The notes beneath the pieces were generated by a model. It did no database searches, was not told the DNA's origin, and saw only the letters and a program-made list of their open reading frames with translations. Of a stretch of 64,000 nucleotides of DNA, positions 1 through 8,211 are shown piece after piece. The translations under genes and the position numbers were made by a program. Numbering within the stretch: position 1 is the stretch's first letter; each line of letters starts with the position of its first letter. Source of the stretch: an uncultured Bacilli bacterium (GTDB lineage: Bacteria; Bacillota_I; Bacilli_A; RF39; UBA660). Where the stretch lies: NCBI GenBank assembly GCA_934096805.1, contig CAKOMW010000001.1:62001-126000 (forward strand), in the 5' to 3' direction.

Positions 1-1166
1 GTTTTTATAGGTAGACTTTTTGTTATATTGATTGTTTTTCCTTCGAGTGATATTGATGATGATGTGATTGATGTCATAGATATCATTATTAGTATCATAC
101 AGAAATAGATAAAAGTTGTCGATATGTTTGTTGTTACTCCATATTGAGATAGTATTAATTTATTTATTATTTGTTCGTTTAAGCATAGTGCTACTGAAAG
201 GACTAGGATTATGATGTATCCAAAGGCTGTATTCATCATATAGATTGGTGATGATAGGTATCTTTTTAGTTCTTTTATAACTAATGCTTTTAATTTAGTG
301 TTTTTATTATATTTGATTTGTTTTGGTTGTTTACTTGTTTTTGCTTCTTTAGAGTTGAATACTATTTTAAAGTAATATTTTTGTCCAATGTAGATGAATA
401 TTGCTAGTGGAATTATGTTTATTAGTAATATTTTTATTAAATAGGTTGTTTTATAGTTAGTTATTAAGTCTATATATAGTCCTGCTGGTAGATATGTTTT
501 GGTTATTACTTCGTTAATACTTTTTGCGTGTGATGCAATGTTTTCTAGGTATGAGTTTATGTTATAACTAAGCATGAATATTGCCATAAATATTAGAAGT
601 GTCACTATTGTTTGAACTAGTCTTTTTTTATCTGATTTTGATGATATCATTTTAGTGATGTATCCTAGAATGCTTGATGCAATTGTTGGAATGATTGGTA
701 TTAGGAATGTCATTAATAATGATATTAGGTAGAAGTCTATACTAGGTTTTTCAAAGTAGATATATATTACAAAGGCAGGCAATAGAAACATTAAGTTATA
801 TATGTATTGAAATATTAATAGTTTTAAGATTCTAATAAGTAGTATTTTTGACTTTTTTATTGGTAGTGAAAATAATAGGTCGTTGTCTTTGGTGTCGAAT
901 AGTATTCCTTGGGATTTATATATTCCGGCGGTGAATGTAAGTATTGTTACAAATAGTATGAACATGGTTAGCATAACATATGTTAAGTTTACTTGGTGAA
1001 GGGCTTTTCCAATCATATAGGTATAGCTACCTATTGCTGTTGCTACGAGTAGGAAGAGGAATACTGGCATTAGTATTTTGTGTATTTTTTTCTTTGATGT
1101 TGTTTTGTATTTAAACATGTTCATGTCCTCTGTTAGGACTGCTTTTAAGAGTGATATTGTTTTCAT
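1..1166 (-). CDS. ABC-2 type exporter permease, 3' end beyond window
   Basis: The reverse strand is open for 388 codons from an ATG at 1164-1166 to the window edge, so the C-terminus is missing. The product starts MKTISLLKAVLTED and is very hydrophobic, with repeated helices separated by short basic loops. Near the edge it reads SLEGKTINITKSLPIK, a loop I recognise from large bacterial ABC exporter permeases of about 500 residues. The start overlaps the stop of the ATPase gene by four bases (ATGA), so the two are translationally coupled and probably form one exporter in the cytoplasmic membrane. The substrate cannot be told. Expression is probably set by the TetR-family protein upstream in the same operon. 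Confidence 0.85.
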   Translation of the reverse strand, partial: MKTISLLKAVLTEDMNMFKYKTTSKKKIHKILMPVFLFLLVATAIGSYTYMIGKALHQVNLTYVMLTMFILFVTILTFTAGIYKSQGILFDTKDNDLLFSLPIKKSKILLIRILKLLIFQYIYNLMFLLPAFVIYIYFEKPSIDFYLISLLMTFLIPIIPTIASSILGYITKMISSKSDKKRLVQTIVTLLIFMAIFMLSYNINSYLENIASHAKSINEVITKTYLPAGLYIDLITNYKTTYLIKILLINIIPLAIFIYIGQKYYFKIVFNSKEAKTSKQPKQIKYNKNTKLKALVIKELKRYLSSPIYMMNTAFGYIIILVLSVALCLNEQIINKLILSQYGVTTNISTTFIYFCMILIMISMTSITSSSISLEGKTINITKSLPIK

Positions 1167-1873
1167 TTTTGGTCTCCTGATTCTAGGAATACTTGTTCTA
1201 ATGACTCATCTTTTTTGATTTCTTTCATGTCTCCTGATTTTATTATTTCACCTTTTTTTATGATTGCTACTTTATCGCATAGTTTTTCTGCGACGTCTAG
1301 AATATGAGTTGAGAAAAAGATTGTTTTATTTTCTTTTTTCATTTGTTTCATTATTTCTTTCATATCGTATACTGCTTTAGGATCTAGTCCAACGAATGGT
1401 TCGTCCATTATTAAGACTTCTGGATCATGTGCTAGTGCTGATATTAGGGCTATTTTTTGTTTCATGCCATGAGAAAAGCTTGAAATGTCATCATTTAAGT
1501 TGTTTTCTATTTCAAACATTTTGGCATATTTTTCAATTTTTTCTTTTCTTTTTGTTTCTGGCACTTCGTACATATCACATATGAAGTTTATGAAGTCTAT
1601 TGCTTTCATGTTTTCGTATAAGTCTGGATTGTCTGGTACATAGGCCATTTGTTTTTTACATTTGATTGGATCTTTTTTGATTGAGGTGTTATTTATTAGA
1701 ATGTCTCCTTCATCAAAGTCTAGTATTCCTATGATTGATTTTATCATAGTGGTCTTTCCTGCTCCATTGTGTCCGATGAATGCAAATATTTCTCCGTTTT
1801 CAACATTAAAGCTCACATTATTTAGGGCTTTTTTGTCGCCATATTTTTTAGTTACATTTTTAATACTTATCAT
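1163..1873 (-). CDS. ABC transporter ATP-binding protein
   Basis: This 236-residue protein is a single complete ABC ATPase domain. It has Walker A GHNGAGKTT at residues 34-42, a signature FSHGMKQ near 133-139, Walker B VLIMDEP followed by the D-loop (GLDP), and the switch histidine in FFSTH. This architecture is typical of the ATPase half of ABC-2 exporters. It should hydrolyse ATP on the inner face of the membrane to drive the permease encoded immediately downstream, whose start overlaps its stop. It lies 12 bases after the TetR-family gene and so is probably in the operon that regulator controls. The exported compound is unknown. Confidence 0.93.
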   Translation of the reverse strand: MISIKNVTKKYGDKKALNNVSFNVENGEIFAFIGHNGAGKTTMIKSIIGILDFDEGDILINNTSIKKDPIKCKKQMAYVPDNPDLYENMKAIDFINFICDMYEVPETKRKEKIEKYAKMFEIENNLNDDISSFSHGMKQKIALISALAHDPEVLIMDEPFVGLDPKAVYDMKEIMKQMKKENKTIFFSTHILDVAEKLCDKVAIIKKGEIIKSGDMKEIKKDESLEQVFLESGDQK

Positions 1874-1885
1874 TTTATTTCTCCT

Positions 1886-2470
1886 TTATTTTAATACCCA
1901 CTTATTATTTGGATTTTCTTCGAGCAGCATTAATGCTTGGAACTCGTATGATAATAATTCTGTTATTTGGTTATCAGTTAGATTTATTGTATTGTTTGCT
2001 ACGAGTGTTGCTAATCCGTGTGTAAATATCCACATTTTTACATGGAATGTTTTTATTTCTTCGTTTTTTAGATTTGTGCTTATTTTAATGGATTGTTCTA
2101 CTTCTTTGAATTCTTTTGTTTGTTTTATGAAGTTTTCTACTACAAGATTGGATTTTCTCATGAATAGGACTTTAAATATATTTGTTTCACATTTTGCAAA
2201 TTTTATATAGTTTATTCCTATTTGTTTATATTTTGGAATGTTATCTATAGTGTTATCTAATAAGAATCTATAAAAGTATACTTCCATTTTCATTAAAAGT
2301 TCATTATATAGTTCTTTACTGTTTTTAAATTGGTAATATATTGGTCTTATTGATGAGTTTAGTTTTTTAGCTATTTCTCTATTACTAACTTTTTCTATTC
2401 CTTGTATCCTTGCTATTTCAAAGGCTTTTTCTAATATTATTTCTTTAGTAATTTTGGTTGGTTTAGACAT
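1886..2470 (-). CDS. TetR/AcrR-family transcriptional regulator
   Basis: A 194-residue protein with an N-terminal TetR-type helix-turn-helix: a first helix (ITKEIILEKAFEIAR), then VSNREIAKKLNSSIRPIYYQFKNSKELYNEL, with the usual I-Y-x-x-F/H-x-x-S/K-K-x-x-L ending of the recognition unit. The remaining helical part would be the ligand-binding and dimerisation domain and is not conserved enough to suggest a ligand. It is the first gene of the exporter operon, with a strong GGAGG site before the ATG. A perfect 10-base inverted repeat lies just upstream over the likely -10 box, which suggests autorepression relieved by an exported toxic compound. Confidence 0.9.
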   Translation of the reverse strand: MSKPTKITKEIILEKAFEIARIQGIEKVSNREIAKKLNSSIRPIYYQFKNSKELYNELLMKMEVYFYRFLLDNTIDNIPKYKQIGINYIKFAKCETNIFKVLFMRKSNLVVENFIKQTKEFKEVEQSIKISTNLKNEEIKTFHVKMWIFTHGLATLVANNTINLTDNQITELLSYEFQALMLLEENPNNKWVLK

Positions 2471-2486
2471 GTTTTCCTCCTTTATA

Positions 2487-2512
2487 ATTATATTGTATCA
2501 TGTGATACAATA
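2487..2512 (-). promoter_or_regulatory. TetR-type operator and -10 box of the exporter operon
   Basis: TATTGTATCA (2491-2500) and TGATACAATA (2503-2512) form a perfect inverted repeat with a two-base spacer. On the minus strand a TATAAT box occupies 2487-2492, so the palindrome abuts and slightly overlaps the -10 element of the TetR-family gene. Size and symmetry fit a TetR dimer operator. No convincing -35 box was found. Confidence 0.7.
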
Positions 2513-2588
2513 TTTGTACATGTTATTTTTGATTATTTTGGTAATTTAAAAACATATCGTTTTTTTGATATGTTTTCTTTTATATTTA

Positions 2589-3086
2589 TTAGTCCATTTG
2601 GATTTTGATTAGTTTTTTTAGGATTGCTTTTTCACTTAGGTATTTTTTGAATTCATAGATAGTACAGTATTTATCAATGATTGTTAGAAGAAATCCTTCT
2701 TTCGATGTTGGGGGAATGATTGTTACTGGGAACATGTGTCGTTTTATCATGTTTTGTTCTTTTTTTGTTAGTTCAAATAGTTTAGAGGCATTTTGGCAAG
2801 CTTGTTTGGCATGAGTGAAGGCATGGAGTCCTTTTCTATCATCTAATCTTGTTCTCCAGTTGTATAGGAATAGGTCATGAAGCATGCCTGCTCGAGCTGA
2901 TGATTTATAGTTCCAATTCATTTTTTTTGATATTAAGTAGCTAAGATAGGCTACGTTGTAACAGTGTTCATAGCAATCTGTATTAAAGTGTTGAATGTAG
3001 TTTTTCATTTGTTGGACGTCTTCGTTTTCTATTAGTTCTTGTATTATTTTTTGAAATTCATGGTCATTAATAGCTTTTTCTTTCAT
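2589..3086 (-). CDS. HD-domain hydrolase
   Basis: A 165-residue protein with an HD-type metal-dependent phosphohydrolase fold. H41 lies in HCYNVAYLSYLIS, and the paired H70-D71 in AGMLHDLFLYNW gives the domain its name; further histidines follow (ALHAFTHAKQA, KRHMFP). Small single-domain HD proteins usually hydrolyse nucleotides or phosphomonoesters, but the substrate cannot be deduced here. The start is fixed by AAGGAGA seven bases upstream. It is the last of a minus-strand run after glycosyltransferase, Ogt and Tag, separated from tag by 87 bases, so co-transcription is possible but not certain. Confidence 0.8.
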   Translation of the reverse strand: MKEKAINDHEFQKIIQELIENEDVQQMKNYIQHFNTDCYEHCYNVAYLSYLISKKMNWNYKSSARAGMLHDLFLYNWRTRLDDRKGLHAFTHAKQACQNASKLFELTKKEQNMIKRHMFPVTIIPPTSKEGFLLTIIDKYCTIYEFKKYLSEKAILKKLIKIQMD

Positions 3087-3173
3087 AAGTATCTCCTTCC
3101 TAATATTATTATAATTTTTTTGTTTTTTAATTTCAATAGTTAATTTTTACCTTTTACTAATTTATGTAAATGG

Positions 3174-3728
3174 TTATTTTTTATTACTTATTTTATACAT
3201 GAAGCAATCTTTATCATGGGAATAGATTATGCCGATTGCTTGTAAGTAGGAATAGATTATTTTTGTACCAATAAAGGTCATTCCTCTTTGTTTTAGGTCT
3301 TTTGATATGGTGTCTGATAGGTTGTTTTGGACTTTTCCAGTTTCGTATATTGTTTCGTCGTTTGTGAATGTTTTTAAGTAGTTGTTGAATGTTTGGTATT
3401 CTTTTTGAATTTGTTTAAATATTTTGGCATTGTTTATGCTGGATTTTATTTTTAGCTTGTTTCTAATTATTTTTTCATTTTTTAGGAGTTCATTTATTTT
3501 TTCGTCGTTGTAGTTTGATATTTTATTTATGTCAAAGTTGTCGTATGCTTCTTTAAAGTTTTTTCTTTTGTTTAGAATGCATTCCCATGATAGTCCTGCT
3601 TGGAATGATTCTAACAGGAGCATTTCAAAGAGGTATTTATCGTCTTGGTTTCTTTGACACCACTCATTATCGTGATAGTTTACGTATAGTTCATTGTTTT
3701 GATTGCACCAACTGCATCTTTTTTTCAT
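3174..3728 (-). CDS. tag: DNA-3-methyladenine glycosylase I
   Basis: Tag excises 3-methyladenine from alkylated DNA, opening base-excision repair. The 184-residue protein matches the family throughout: the N-terminal RCSWC and YHDNEW motifs, FEMLLLESFQAGLSW, and the C-terminal MTFIGTKIIYSYLQAIG block. The zinc-snap ligands of the E. coli enzyme have equivalents here at C5, H19, H171 and C175. The start codon overlaps the stop of ogt (ATGA at 3725-3728), so the two alkylation-repair enzymes are made together. Confidence 0.95.
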   Translation of the reverse strand: MKKRCSWCNQNNELYVNYHDNEWCQRNQDDKYLFEMLLLESFQAGLSWECILNKRKNFKEAYDNFDINKISNYNDEKINELLKNEKIIRNKLKIKSSINNAKIFKQIQKEYQTFNNYLKTFTNDETIYETGKVQNNLSDTISKDLKQRGMTFIGTKIIYSYLQAIGIIYSHDKDCFMYKISNKK

Positions 3729-4252
3729 AGTTTGTTTCCTTTTTTTGGTATTTTGTATTCTTTTATGTTGTTGCCTTCGATTTCTAGAAGTTTTATTTTG
3801 TTTTTTATTCCACCACCGTAACCGGTTAGGTTATTGTTTTGGCCTAGTACTCTATGGCAAGGGATTATTATACATATAGGATTGTTTCCAACGGCATTTC
3901 CGACGGCTTGGGCAGACATCTTTTTTATTCCTCTTTTTTTGGCTATTTCTTTTGCAATGTCTTTGTAGGTTGTTGTTGTTCCGTATGGAATTTTATTCAT
4001 TTTTTCTGTTACTTCTTTTTGGAAAGGGGTTAGTTCGAGTTTGTACTTAGGGATAAAGTCTGGTTTTTTCCCTTTGAAGTAGGTGTCTAACCAGTTTATT
4101 GTTTCTTTAAATATTTCTAGGTCTTGGTCTATATAGTTTGGATTATGTTTTTTTGAGTCGTAAGAATTTTCAAAGTATAGTCCGGTCAGATTGGTGCCGT
4201 CGCTTGTTAGAATGATGTTTGAAATTGGTGATTTATATATTTTTTTATACAT
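3725..4252 (-). CDS. ogt: Methylated-DNA--protein-cysteine methyltransferase
   Basis: This suicide enzyme transfers the methyl group from O6-methylguanine (and O4-methylthymine) to its own cysteine. The active-site motif PCHRVLG places the acceptor at C132, and the DNA-binding wing before it (TTTTYKDIAKEIAKKRG, AVGNAVGNNP) is intact. An in-frame ATG lies 14 codons further upstream, but the start at 4252 is preferred because AGGAG sits just before it and family members begin at this point; this gives 175 residues. It overlaps the end of the glycosyltransferase gene by eight bases and tag by four, so the three are probably one transcript. Confidence 0.94.
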   Translation of the reverse strand: MYKKIYKSPISNIILTSDGTNLTGLYFENSYDSKKHNPNYIDQDLEIFKETINWLDTYFKGKKPDFIPKYKLELTPFQKEVTEKMNKIPYGTTTTYKDIAKEIAKKRGIKKMSAQAVGNAVGNNPICIIIPCHRVLGQNNNLTGYGGGIKNKIKLLEIEGNNIKEYKIPKKGNKL

Positions 4253-5234
4253 GTATTTTACTCCTTTTGGTTTCTTCTTTAGTATAATTTTCATATTCTT
4301 TGATTGTTTCTTCTTTTACTTTTGTTATTAGATTTTTTCTTATTTTATTATTTATTTGGCCGTATTTTAGGTATAAGTATTTGTGCATCATATTTGTTGT
4401 TTGTTGTTTTTTATAGTCTTCAATGTTCCAGAAGGAGATTTCTTCTACTCTTTCTAGGATTAGAGAAAAACAAATTGTCATTAACTCGTCTTTATATTTA
4501 TCGAATTCTCCTAAGATTTGAGCTTGTGTTATTATATCGTCTGCAACGTCAAATATTTCGGTTATTTTAGTGTTTGGTTTTAGGTTGATGCTGCTTACAC
4601 CTTCTTTTGTTCTTCGATAAAAATAATCGGGATTAGAGGTTTTTATTATTTTGTTTGCTCTTAGGTACATGGTTGTGGTGAAGGCTATGTCCTCCCATTT
4701 TGTGTCAATAAATTTATAGTCTTTTATTAGTTCTTTTTTGAATAGTTTATTACATACAGAGGGGCTAGTGTTTAAGATATTGTCTTTTTTATTTATAGTG
4801 ACTGCTCGATTGGTGTTGGCAAATGTTAGGTCTTTTTGGTAATAATGGTTATCTTTTACAAAGATAAGGTTTGTTTCTATTATGTCTGGGTTGTTGTGTT
4901 CTTTTATTTTATCAATCATGTTTTGATACATAGTATTGCTTATATAATCGTCACTGTCAACAAAGGATATGTATTCTCCTTGAGCATGGGCAAGGCCGAT
5001 GTTTCTTGATTTTGATTGTCCTAAGGTTTTGTTGTTGTGATAGACGCTTACTTTTTTATATCTTTTTTCGTAAGCTTTTAGAATGTTTAAAGAATCATCG
5101 TTTGAATTATCGTCAATTGCTATTATTTCAATGTTTTTGTATGTATTTTTCAAAACAGAATCAAGGCATGTATTTAAATATTTTGATGTATTTTTTACTG
5201 GTATTATTACACTTATTAAGATTTCGTCATTCAT
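4245..5234 (-). CDS. Family 2 glycosyltransferase
   Basis: A 329-residue GT-A fold transferase. The nucleotide-sugar region is clear: ISVIIPVKNTSKYL at the start, then EIIAIDDNSND, and the metal-binding DxD-type motif in ISFVDSDDYIS. Family members add sugars to cell-wall teichoic acids, glycolipids or capsule; the acceptor here is unknown. There are no obvious membrane segments, so it probably acts at the inner membrane surface. It heads the run with ogt and tag, with which it shares overlaps, although no functional link to DNA repair is apparent. Confidence 0.9.
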   Translation of the reverse strand: MNDEILISVIIPVKNTSKYLNTCLDSVLKNTYKNIEIIAIDDNSNDDSLNILKAYEKRYKKVSVYHNNKTLGQSKSRNIGLAHAQGEYISFVDSDDYISNTMYQNMIDKIKEHNNPDIIETNLIFVKDNHYYQKDLTFANTNRAVTINKKDNILNTSPSVCNKLFKKELIKDYKFIDTKWEDIAFTTTMYLRANKIIKTSNPDYFYRRTKEGVSSINLKPNTKITEIFDVADDIITQAQILGEFDKYKDELMTICFSLILERVEEISFWNIEDYKKQQTTNMMHKYLYLKYGQINNKIRKNLITKVKEETIKEYENYTKEETKRSKIHV

Positions 5235-5285
5235 TTTACTCCCTCTTTCGTGTAATATTATATCTTATTTTTTTTAAAATTAAAA

Positions 5286-5302
5286 GGACTATGTTGTAGT
5301 CC
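5286..5302 (-). terminator. Terminator after rnc
   Basis: GGACTA and TAGTCC pair across a five-base loop, and the minus strand continues with TTTTAATTTT. It lies between the end of rnc and the glycosyltransferase gene. Confidence 0.6.
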
Positions 5303-5324
5303 AATTATTTGTTTGTAAAGTTTT

Positions 5325-5993
5325 TTATTCTTTTGCAAGCATGTTCATTGTTTGTTTTGCCGCTTCTTGTTCGGCTTGCTTTTTAGATTTACCTGTTCCT
5401 ATACCATAGCTTATTCCTTCGATTTTGACTACTACTTTGAATCTTCGATCATGTGATGGCCCGGTTGCTTCCAGAACTTCGTATTCTACTGGTCTTTGGT
5501 CGGTTTGAACTGCTTCTTGTAAAGCGGATTTGTAGTCTTTGAAGAATCTTATGTTTTCGTCTTCAATGTATGGTACGATTATGTTCAGAGCTACTTCTTT
5601 GGCTTTTTCGAAGCCTAGGTCTATATATATAGCCCCGATTAGAGATTCAAAAGTATCGGCAACAATGGCTTTTTTGTATTTTCCACCAGAGTGATATTCT
5701 CCCACTCCGACTCTTATATATTTGCTAAATTCTAGGTCGTTGGCGTATTCATATAGGGCGTTTTCGCAGACGTATGCTGCTCTTATTTTTGTCATTTCTC
5801 CTTCTTGGTATTTATTGCTCCTGTAAAGGTAGTCTGATACTACTAGGTCTACTATTGTGTCTCCTAGAAATTCTAGTGTTTCGTATGAGGTTTCATTTTG
5901 ATGTTCATAGGCGTATGAACTGTGTGTAAATGCTTGTTTATACAAATCTAGATTTTTTGGTGCAATGTTTAGTTTTTTAAAAAGTTTATCCAT
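5325..5993 (-). CDS. rnc: Ribonuclease III
   Basis: RNase III cleaves double-stranded RNA, including the rRNA precursor stems. The 222-residue length is normal. The catalytic signature ETLEFLGDTIVDL is at residues 38-50, the second acidic motif (DTFESLIGAIYIDLG) follows, and a C-terminal double-stranded RNA-binding domain runs from about residue 155 (YKSALQEAVQ) to GIGTGKSKKQAEQEAAKQ. GAGGTGA precedes the start. It stands alone between its own terminator and the divergent yidD gene, not in the more familiar smc-ftsY neighbourhood. Confidence 0.96.
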   Translation of the reverse strand: MDKLFKKLNIAPKNLDLYKQAFTHSSYAYEHQNETSYETLEFLGDTIVDLVVSDYLYRSNKYQEGEMTKIRAAYVCENALYEYANDLEFSKYIRVGVGEYHSGGKYKKAIVADTFESLIGAIYIDLGFEKAKEVALNIIVPYIEDENIRFFKDYKSALQEAVQTDQRPVEYEVLEATGPSHDRRFKVVVKIEGISYGIGTGKSKKQAEQEAAKQTMNMLAKE

Positions 5994-6098
5994 TTTTTAA
6001 TTTTCACCTCTGTTAAATAATATCATATTTTTGATAAAATTAATACTGTTTGATTGATATTTTTTTTATTTAATAGTAAAATGTTAGTGGTGGTACTT

Positions 6099-6317
6099 TT
6101 GAAAAAATTATTAATAGGTCTTATAAAGATTTATCAAATGATACCTGGTCCATGGCATGCTTTATGTAGGCATGTTCCTACCTGTTCTAATTATGGGATT
6201 GAGGCTATTAAAGTCCATGGATGTTTTTATGGGGGATTTTTAACTATTAAGAGAATATTAAGATGTAATCCATGGGGAACTAGTGGGTATGACCCTGTTC
6301 CTAGGAGTAAGGAGTAA
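6099..6317 (+). CDS. yidD: Membrane protein insertion efficiency factor YidD
   Basis: YidD is a small membrane-associated protein that assists YidC-mediated insertion. The product contains the family core: LIGLIKIYQ, then HVPTCSNYGIEAIKVHG, FLTIKRILRCNPWG and the ending GYDPVP. A longer reading frame begins at an ATG at 6054, but the TTG at 6099 is preferred: it has a GTGGTGG site just upstream and gives the normal family start (M)KKLLIG and 72 residues. The next gene begins two bases after the stop and uses the AAGGAG at the end of yidD as its ribosome-binding site, so the pair is one transcription unit. The usual partners rnpA, rpmH and yidC are not nearby. Confidence 0.9.
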   Translation: MKKLLIGLIKIYQMIPGPWHALCRHVPTCSNYGIEAIKVHGCFYGGFLTIKRILRCNPWGTSGYDPVPRSKE

Positions 6318-6319
6318 GT

Positions 6320-7189
6320 ATGAAGAAAAAAATTATTTATTTATTGTTTATTTTTGTTATATTATTTAGTGTTAGTGGCTGTATAAAGGATGATGTTATG
6401 CAGGATATTGATATTGTTACTACGATATATCCAATTGAGTATATAACTAAGAGATTATATGATGATAACTCCAATATTGTTAGTGTTTATCCAAGAGGGG
6501 TTGTACCTAAAGATTATAAGCTTACTGATAAAAAGTTACATGATTTTAGTAATAGGGATTTATTTATTTATAATGGATCTTCTTATGAAAAGGAATATGC
6601 TAAGGATATGCTTTCTTATAATAATAAGTTAAAGATTATTGATGCTTCTTATGGAATTGATTCTACTAACAAGGATAGTGATGTTTGGTTAAATCCTGCG
6701 AATGTACTTATGGTGGCACAGAATATTAGAAATGAGCTTAGTTTATATATTTCTTCTTCAGTGGTTATTGATGATATAAATAATAAGTATAATTTATTTA
6801 AGGTTGATATTACTGAATTTGAGACTGAAGTTAAAAAGGCTGCAGATAATTCTAGTTATGCTACTATTGTGTCGTATGATGAGAGCTTGAACTTTTTAGA
6901 GAAGTATGGTTTCAAGGTAATTAATTTGGTTGATAATAATAAGATTAAACAAACTAATGTTGATTTGGCTAAGAAGCTTTATGAAGAGGATAAATTAAGT
7001 TATATATTTGTTATTGAAAACGAAAAAATTAAAGATGAAATCAGTAATTTAATTAAAGAATATGATGTTGAACAATTAACGATTAATTCTTTAGAAAATA
7101 TTAGTGAAGAAGCTATGAAGAATAATGATGATTTTTTGTCTTTGATGCATCATAATTTGGATTTAGTTAAAAAAGAAACTTATAAATAA
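6320..7189 (+). CDS. TroA/ZnuA-like lipoprotein lacking canonical metal ligands
   Basis: A 289-residue lipoprotein: a hydrophobic signal ends in the lipobox SVSGC with C21 as the lipidation site. The body follows the cluster A-I metal-binding protein plan (IVTTIYPIEYITKRL, DLFIYNGSSYEKEY, DVWLNPANVLMVAQNI, FLEKYGFKVINL). However, the histidines that bind Zn or Mn in that family are replaced: the usual PHxYE loop reads PKDYKLT, the usual DPHxWLDP reads DSDVWLNP, and the third site reads VSYDESLNFL. No permease or ATPase gene is adjacent. It may bind another ligand, bind metal differently, or have a structural role at the membrane surface. It is coupled to yidD. Confidence 0.7.
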   Translation: MKKKIIYLLFIFVILFSVSGCIKDDVMQDIDIVTTIYPIEYITKRLYDDNSNIVSVYPRGVVPKDYKLTDKKLHDFSNRDLFIYNGSSYEKEYAKDMLSYNNKLKIIDASYGIDSTNKDSDVWLNPANVLMVAQNIRNELSLYISSSVVIDDINNKYNLFKVDITEFETEVKKAADNSSYATIVSYDESLNFLEKYGFKVINLVDNNKIKQTNVDLAKKLYEEDKLSYIFVIENEKIKDEISNLIKEYDVEQLTINSLENISEEAMKNNDDFLSLMHHNLDLVKKETYK

Positions 7190-7216
7190 AAAGATTCAGT
7201 TATTTTGAATCTTTTT
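7188..7216. terminator. Bidirectional terminator between convergent genes
   Basis: AAAAAGATTCA (7188-7198) pairs perfectly with TGAATCTTTTT (7206-7216) around a seven-base loop. The A- and T-runs serve as U-tracts in both directions. It overlaps the stop codons of both converging genes. Confidence 0.85.
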
Positions 7217-8132
7217 GTTTGGGATAATATATTATTTCGTTTTCTTTTAATCTAATGTAATAGTAGCCGTCTTTTGGAGTTTTAAAACTGTTATAGTTTT
7301 CTAGAATTTTGTTGGTTTCATCTGTTGTTTTATCGTCCTTTGTTTGATCATCTTGCTTTGTATCGTCTTGTTTTGTATCATCGTTTTTAGGTTGATCATC
7401 TTTTGGTTGTTCTTTTTGATATGTTTTGACGTAGTCTTTAACATTTGCTACCCATTTGTTGTAGTCTATTCGATACCAGGTGTAACCTGATTGTTCTTTT
7501 TGTTCTAAAATATTGTAGTAGCCTAGGTTTATGTATCCTAGTATTGTTCCTTTTAATGATGGGCTTGTTCTACAGTTTAGATTTTCTTTTAGAACTTCGA
7601 TTTGGTTTTTAGTTTTGTTTTTGGTTGTTGGTGTTCCTACTACTCTGTTTACTTTGCTGGAGGAGTTTTTGGTTACAGTTTGATCATCGAATAAATAACA
7701 ATAGTTCAAAGGGTTTTTGGCATATTTTGATGCTTCTCCTGATTTGTATTTGTAGTTTTTAGGACAGACCCAGTATTCAAAATGAAGATGTACTCCGTCT
7801 GCTAGTCCGGTTTCTCCCATATATCCTAACTTTTGTCCTTGGATTACTTTTTTGCCTTTTTTTACTAAGGATCTTGCTTTTAGATGCATATAAATATTTA
7901 TTATTGTATTATTTCCTTTTGTATATTTTAGGACGATGTGATTTCCCATTGATGAATTGTAGCTTTCTTCGATTACTGTAGCATCATGGGTTGCATATAC
8001 TGGTTCACCAGGATATTTAATCCATCCTAGATCTAATCCATAATGATATCTGCCAACTTTGGTTATCGGATGTGTTCTCATTCCGAATTCTGATGTAATT
8101 CCTACTGCATTGACAGGAAATTTTACATACAT
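7200..8132 (-). CDS. M23 peptidoglycan endopeptidase with SH3 domain
   Basis: A 310-residue zinc endopeptidase of the lysostaphin/LasA type that should cut peptidoglycan cross-bridges. The M23 metal site is complete: H30 and D34 in HYGLDLG, and HLH at 114-116. A bacterial SH3 domain (about 180-232, LNCRTSPSLKGTILG through WYRIDYNKWVAN) would bind the wall. A charged linker rich in D, K, Q and T with DDTKQ repeats follows (about 238-272), then a short tail. No signal peptide or membrane anchor is visible: the protein starts directly with the catalytic domain, as phage endolysins do. The start is supported by GGGAGATGAT. No other phage genes are nearby. Confidence 0.85.
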   Translation of the reverse strand: MYVKFPVNAVGITSEFGMRTHPITKVGRYHYGLDLGWIKYPGEPVYATHDATVIEESYNSSMGNHIVLKYTKGNNTIINIYMHLKARSLVKKGKKVIQGQKLGYMGETGLADGVHLHFEYWVCPKNYKYKSGEASKYAKNPLNYCYLFDDQTVTKNSSSKVNRVVGTPTTKNKTKNQIEVLKENLNCRTSPSLKGTILGYINLGYYNILEQKEQSGYTWYRIDYNKWVANVKDYVKTYQKEQPKDDQPKNDDTKQDDTKQDDQTKDDKTTDETNKILENYNSFKTPKDGYYYIRLKENEIIYYPKQKDSK

Positions 8133-8185
8133 ATTATCATCTCCCTAGTGTAGTATATGAGATGATTTTATTTTTTTATAAACAA

Positions 8186-8211
8186 AAGAACTTATTTTTT
8201 GGTAAGTTCTT
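8186..8211 (-). terminator. Terminator of the zinc-ribbon gene
   Basis: AAGAACTTA and TAAGTTCTT form a stem around an eight-base loop, with T-rich sequence following on the minus strand. It overlaps the last codons of the zinc-ribbon/DUF4352 gene. Confidence 0.6.
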
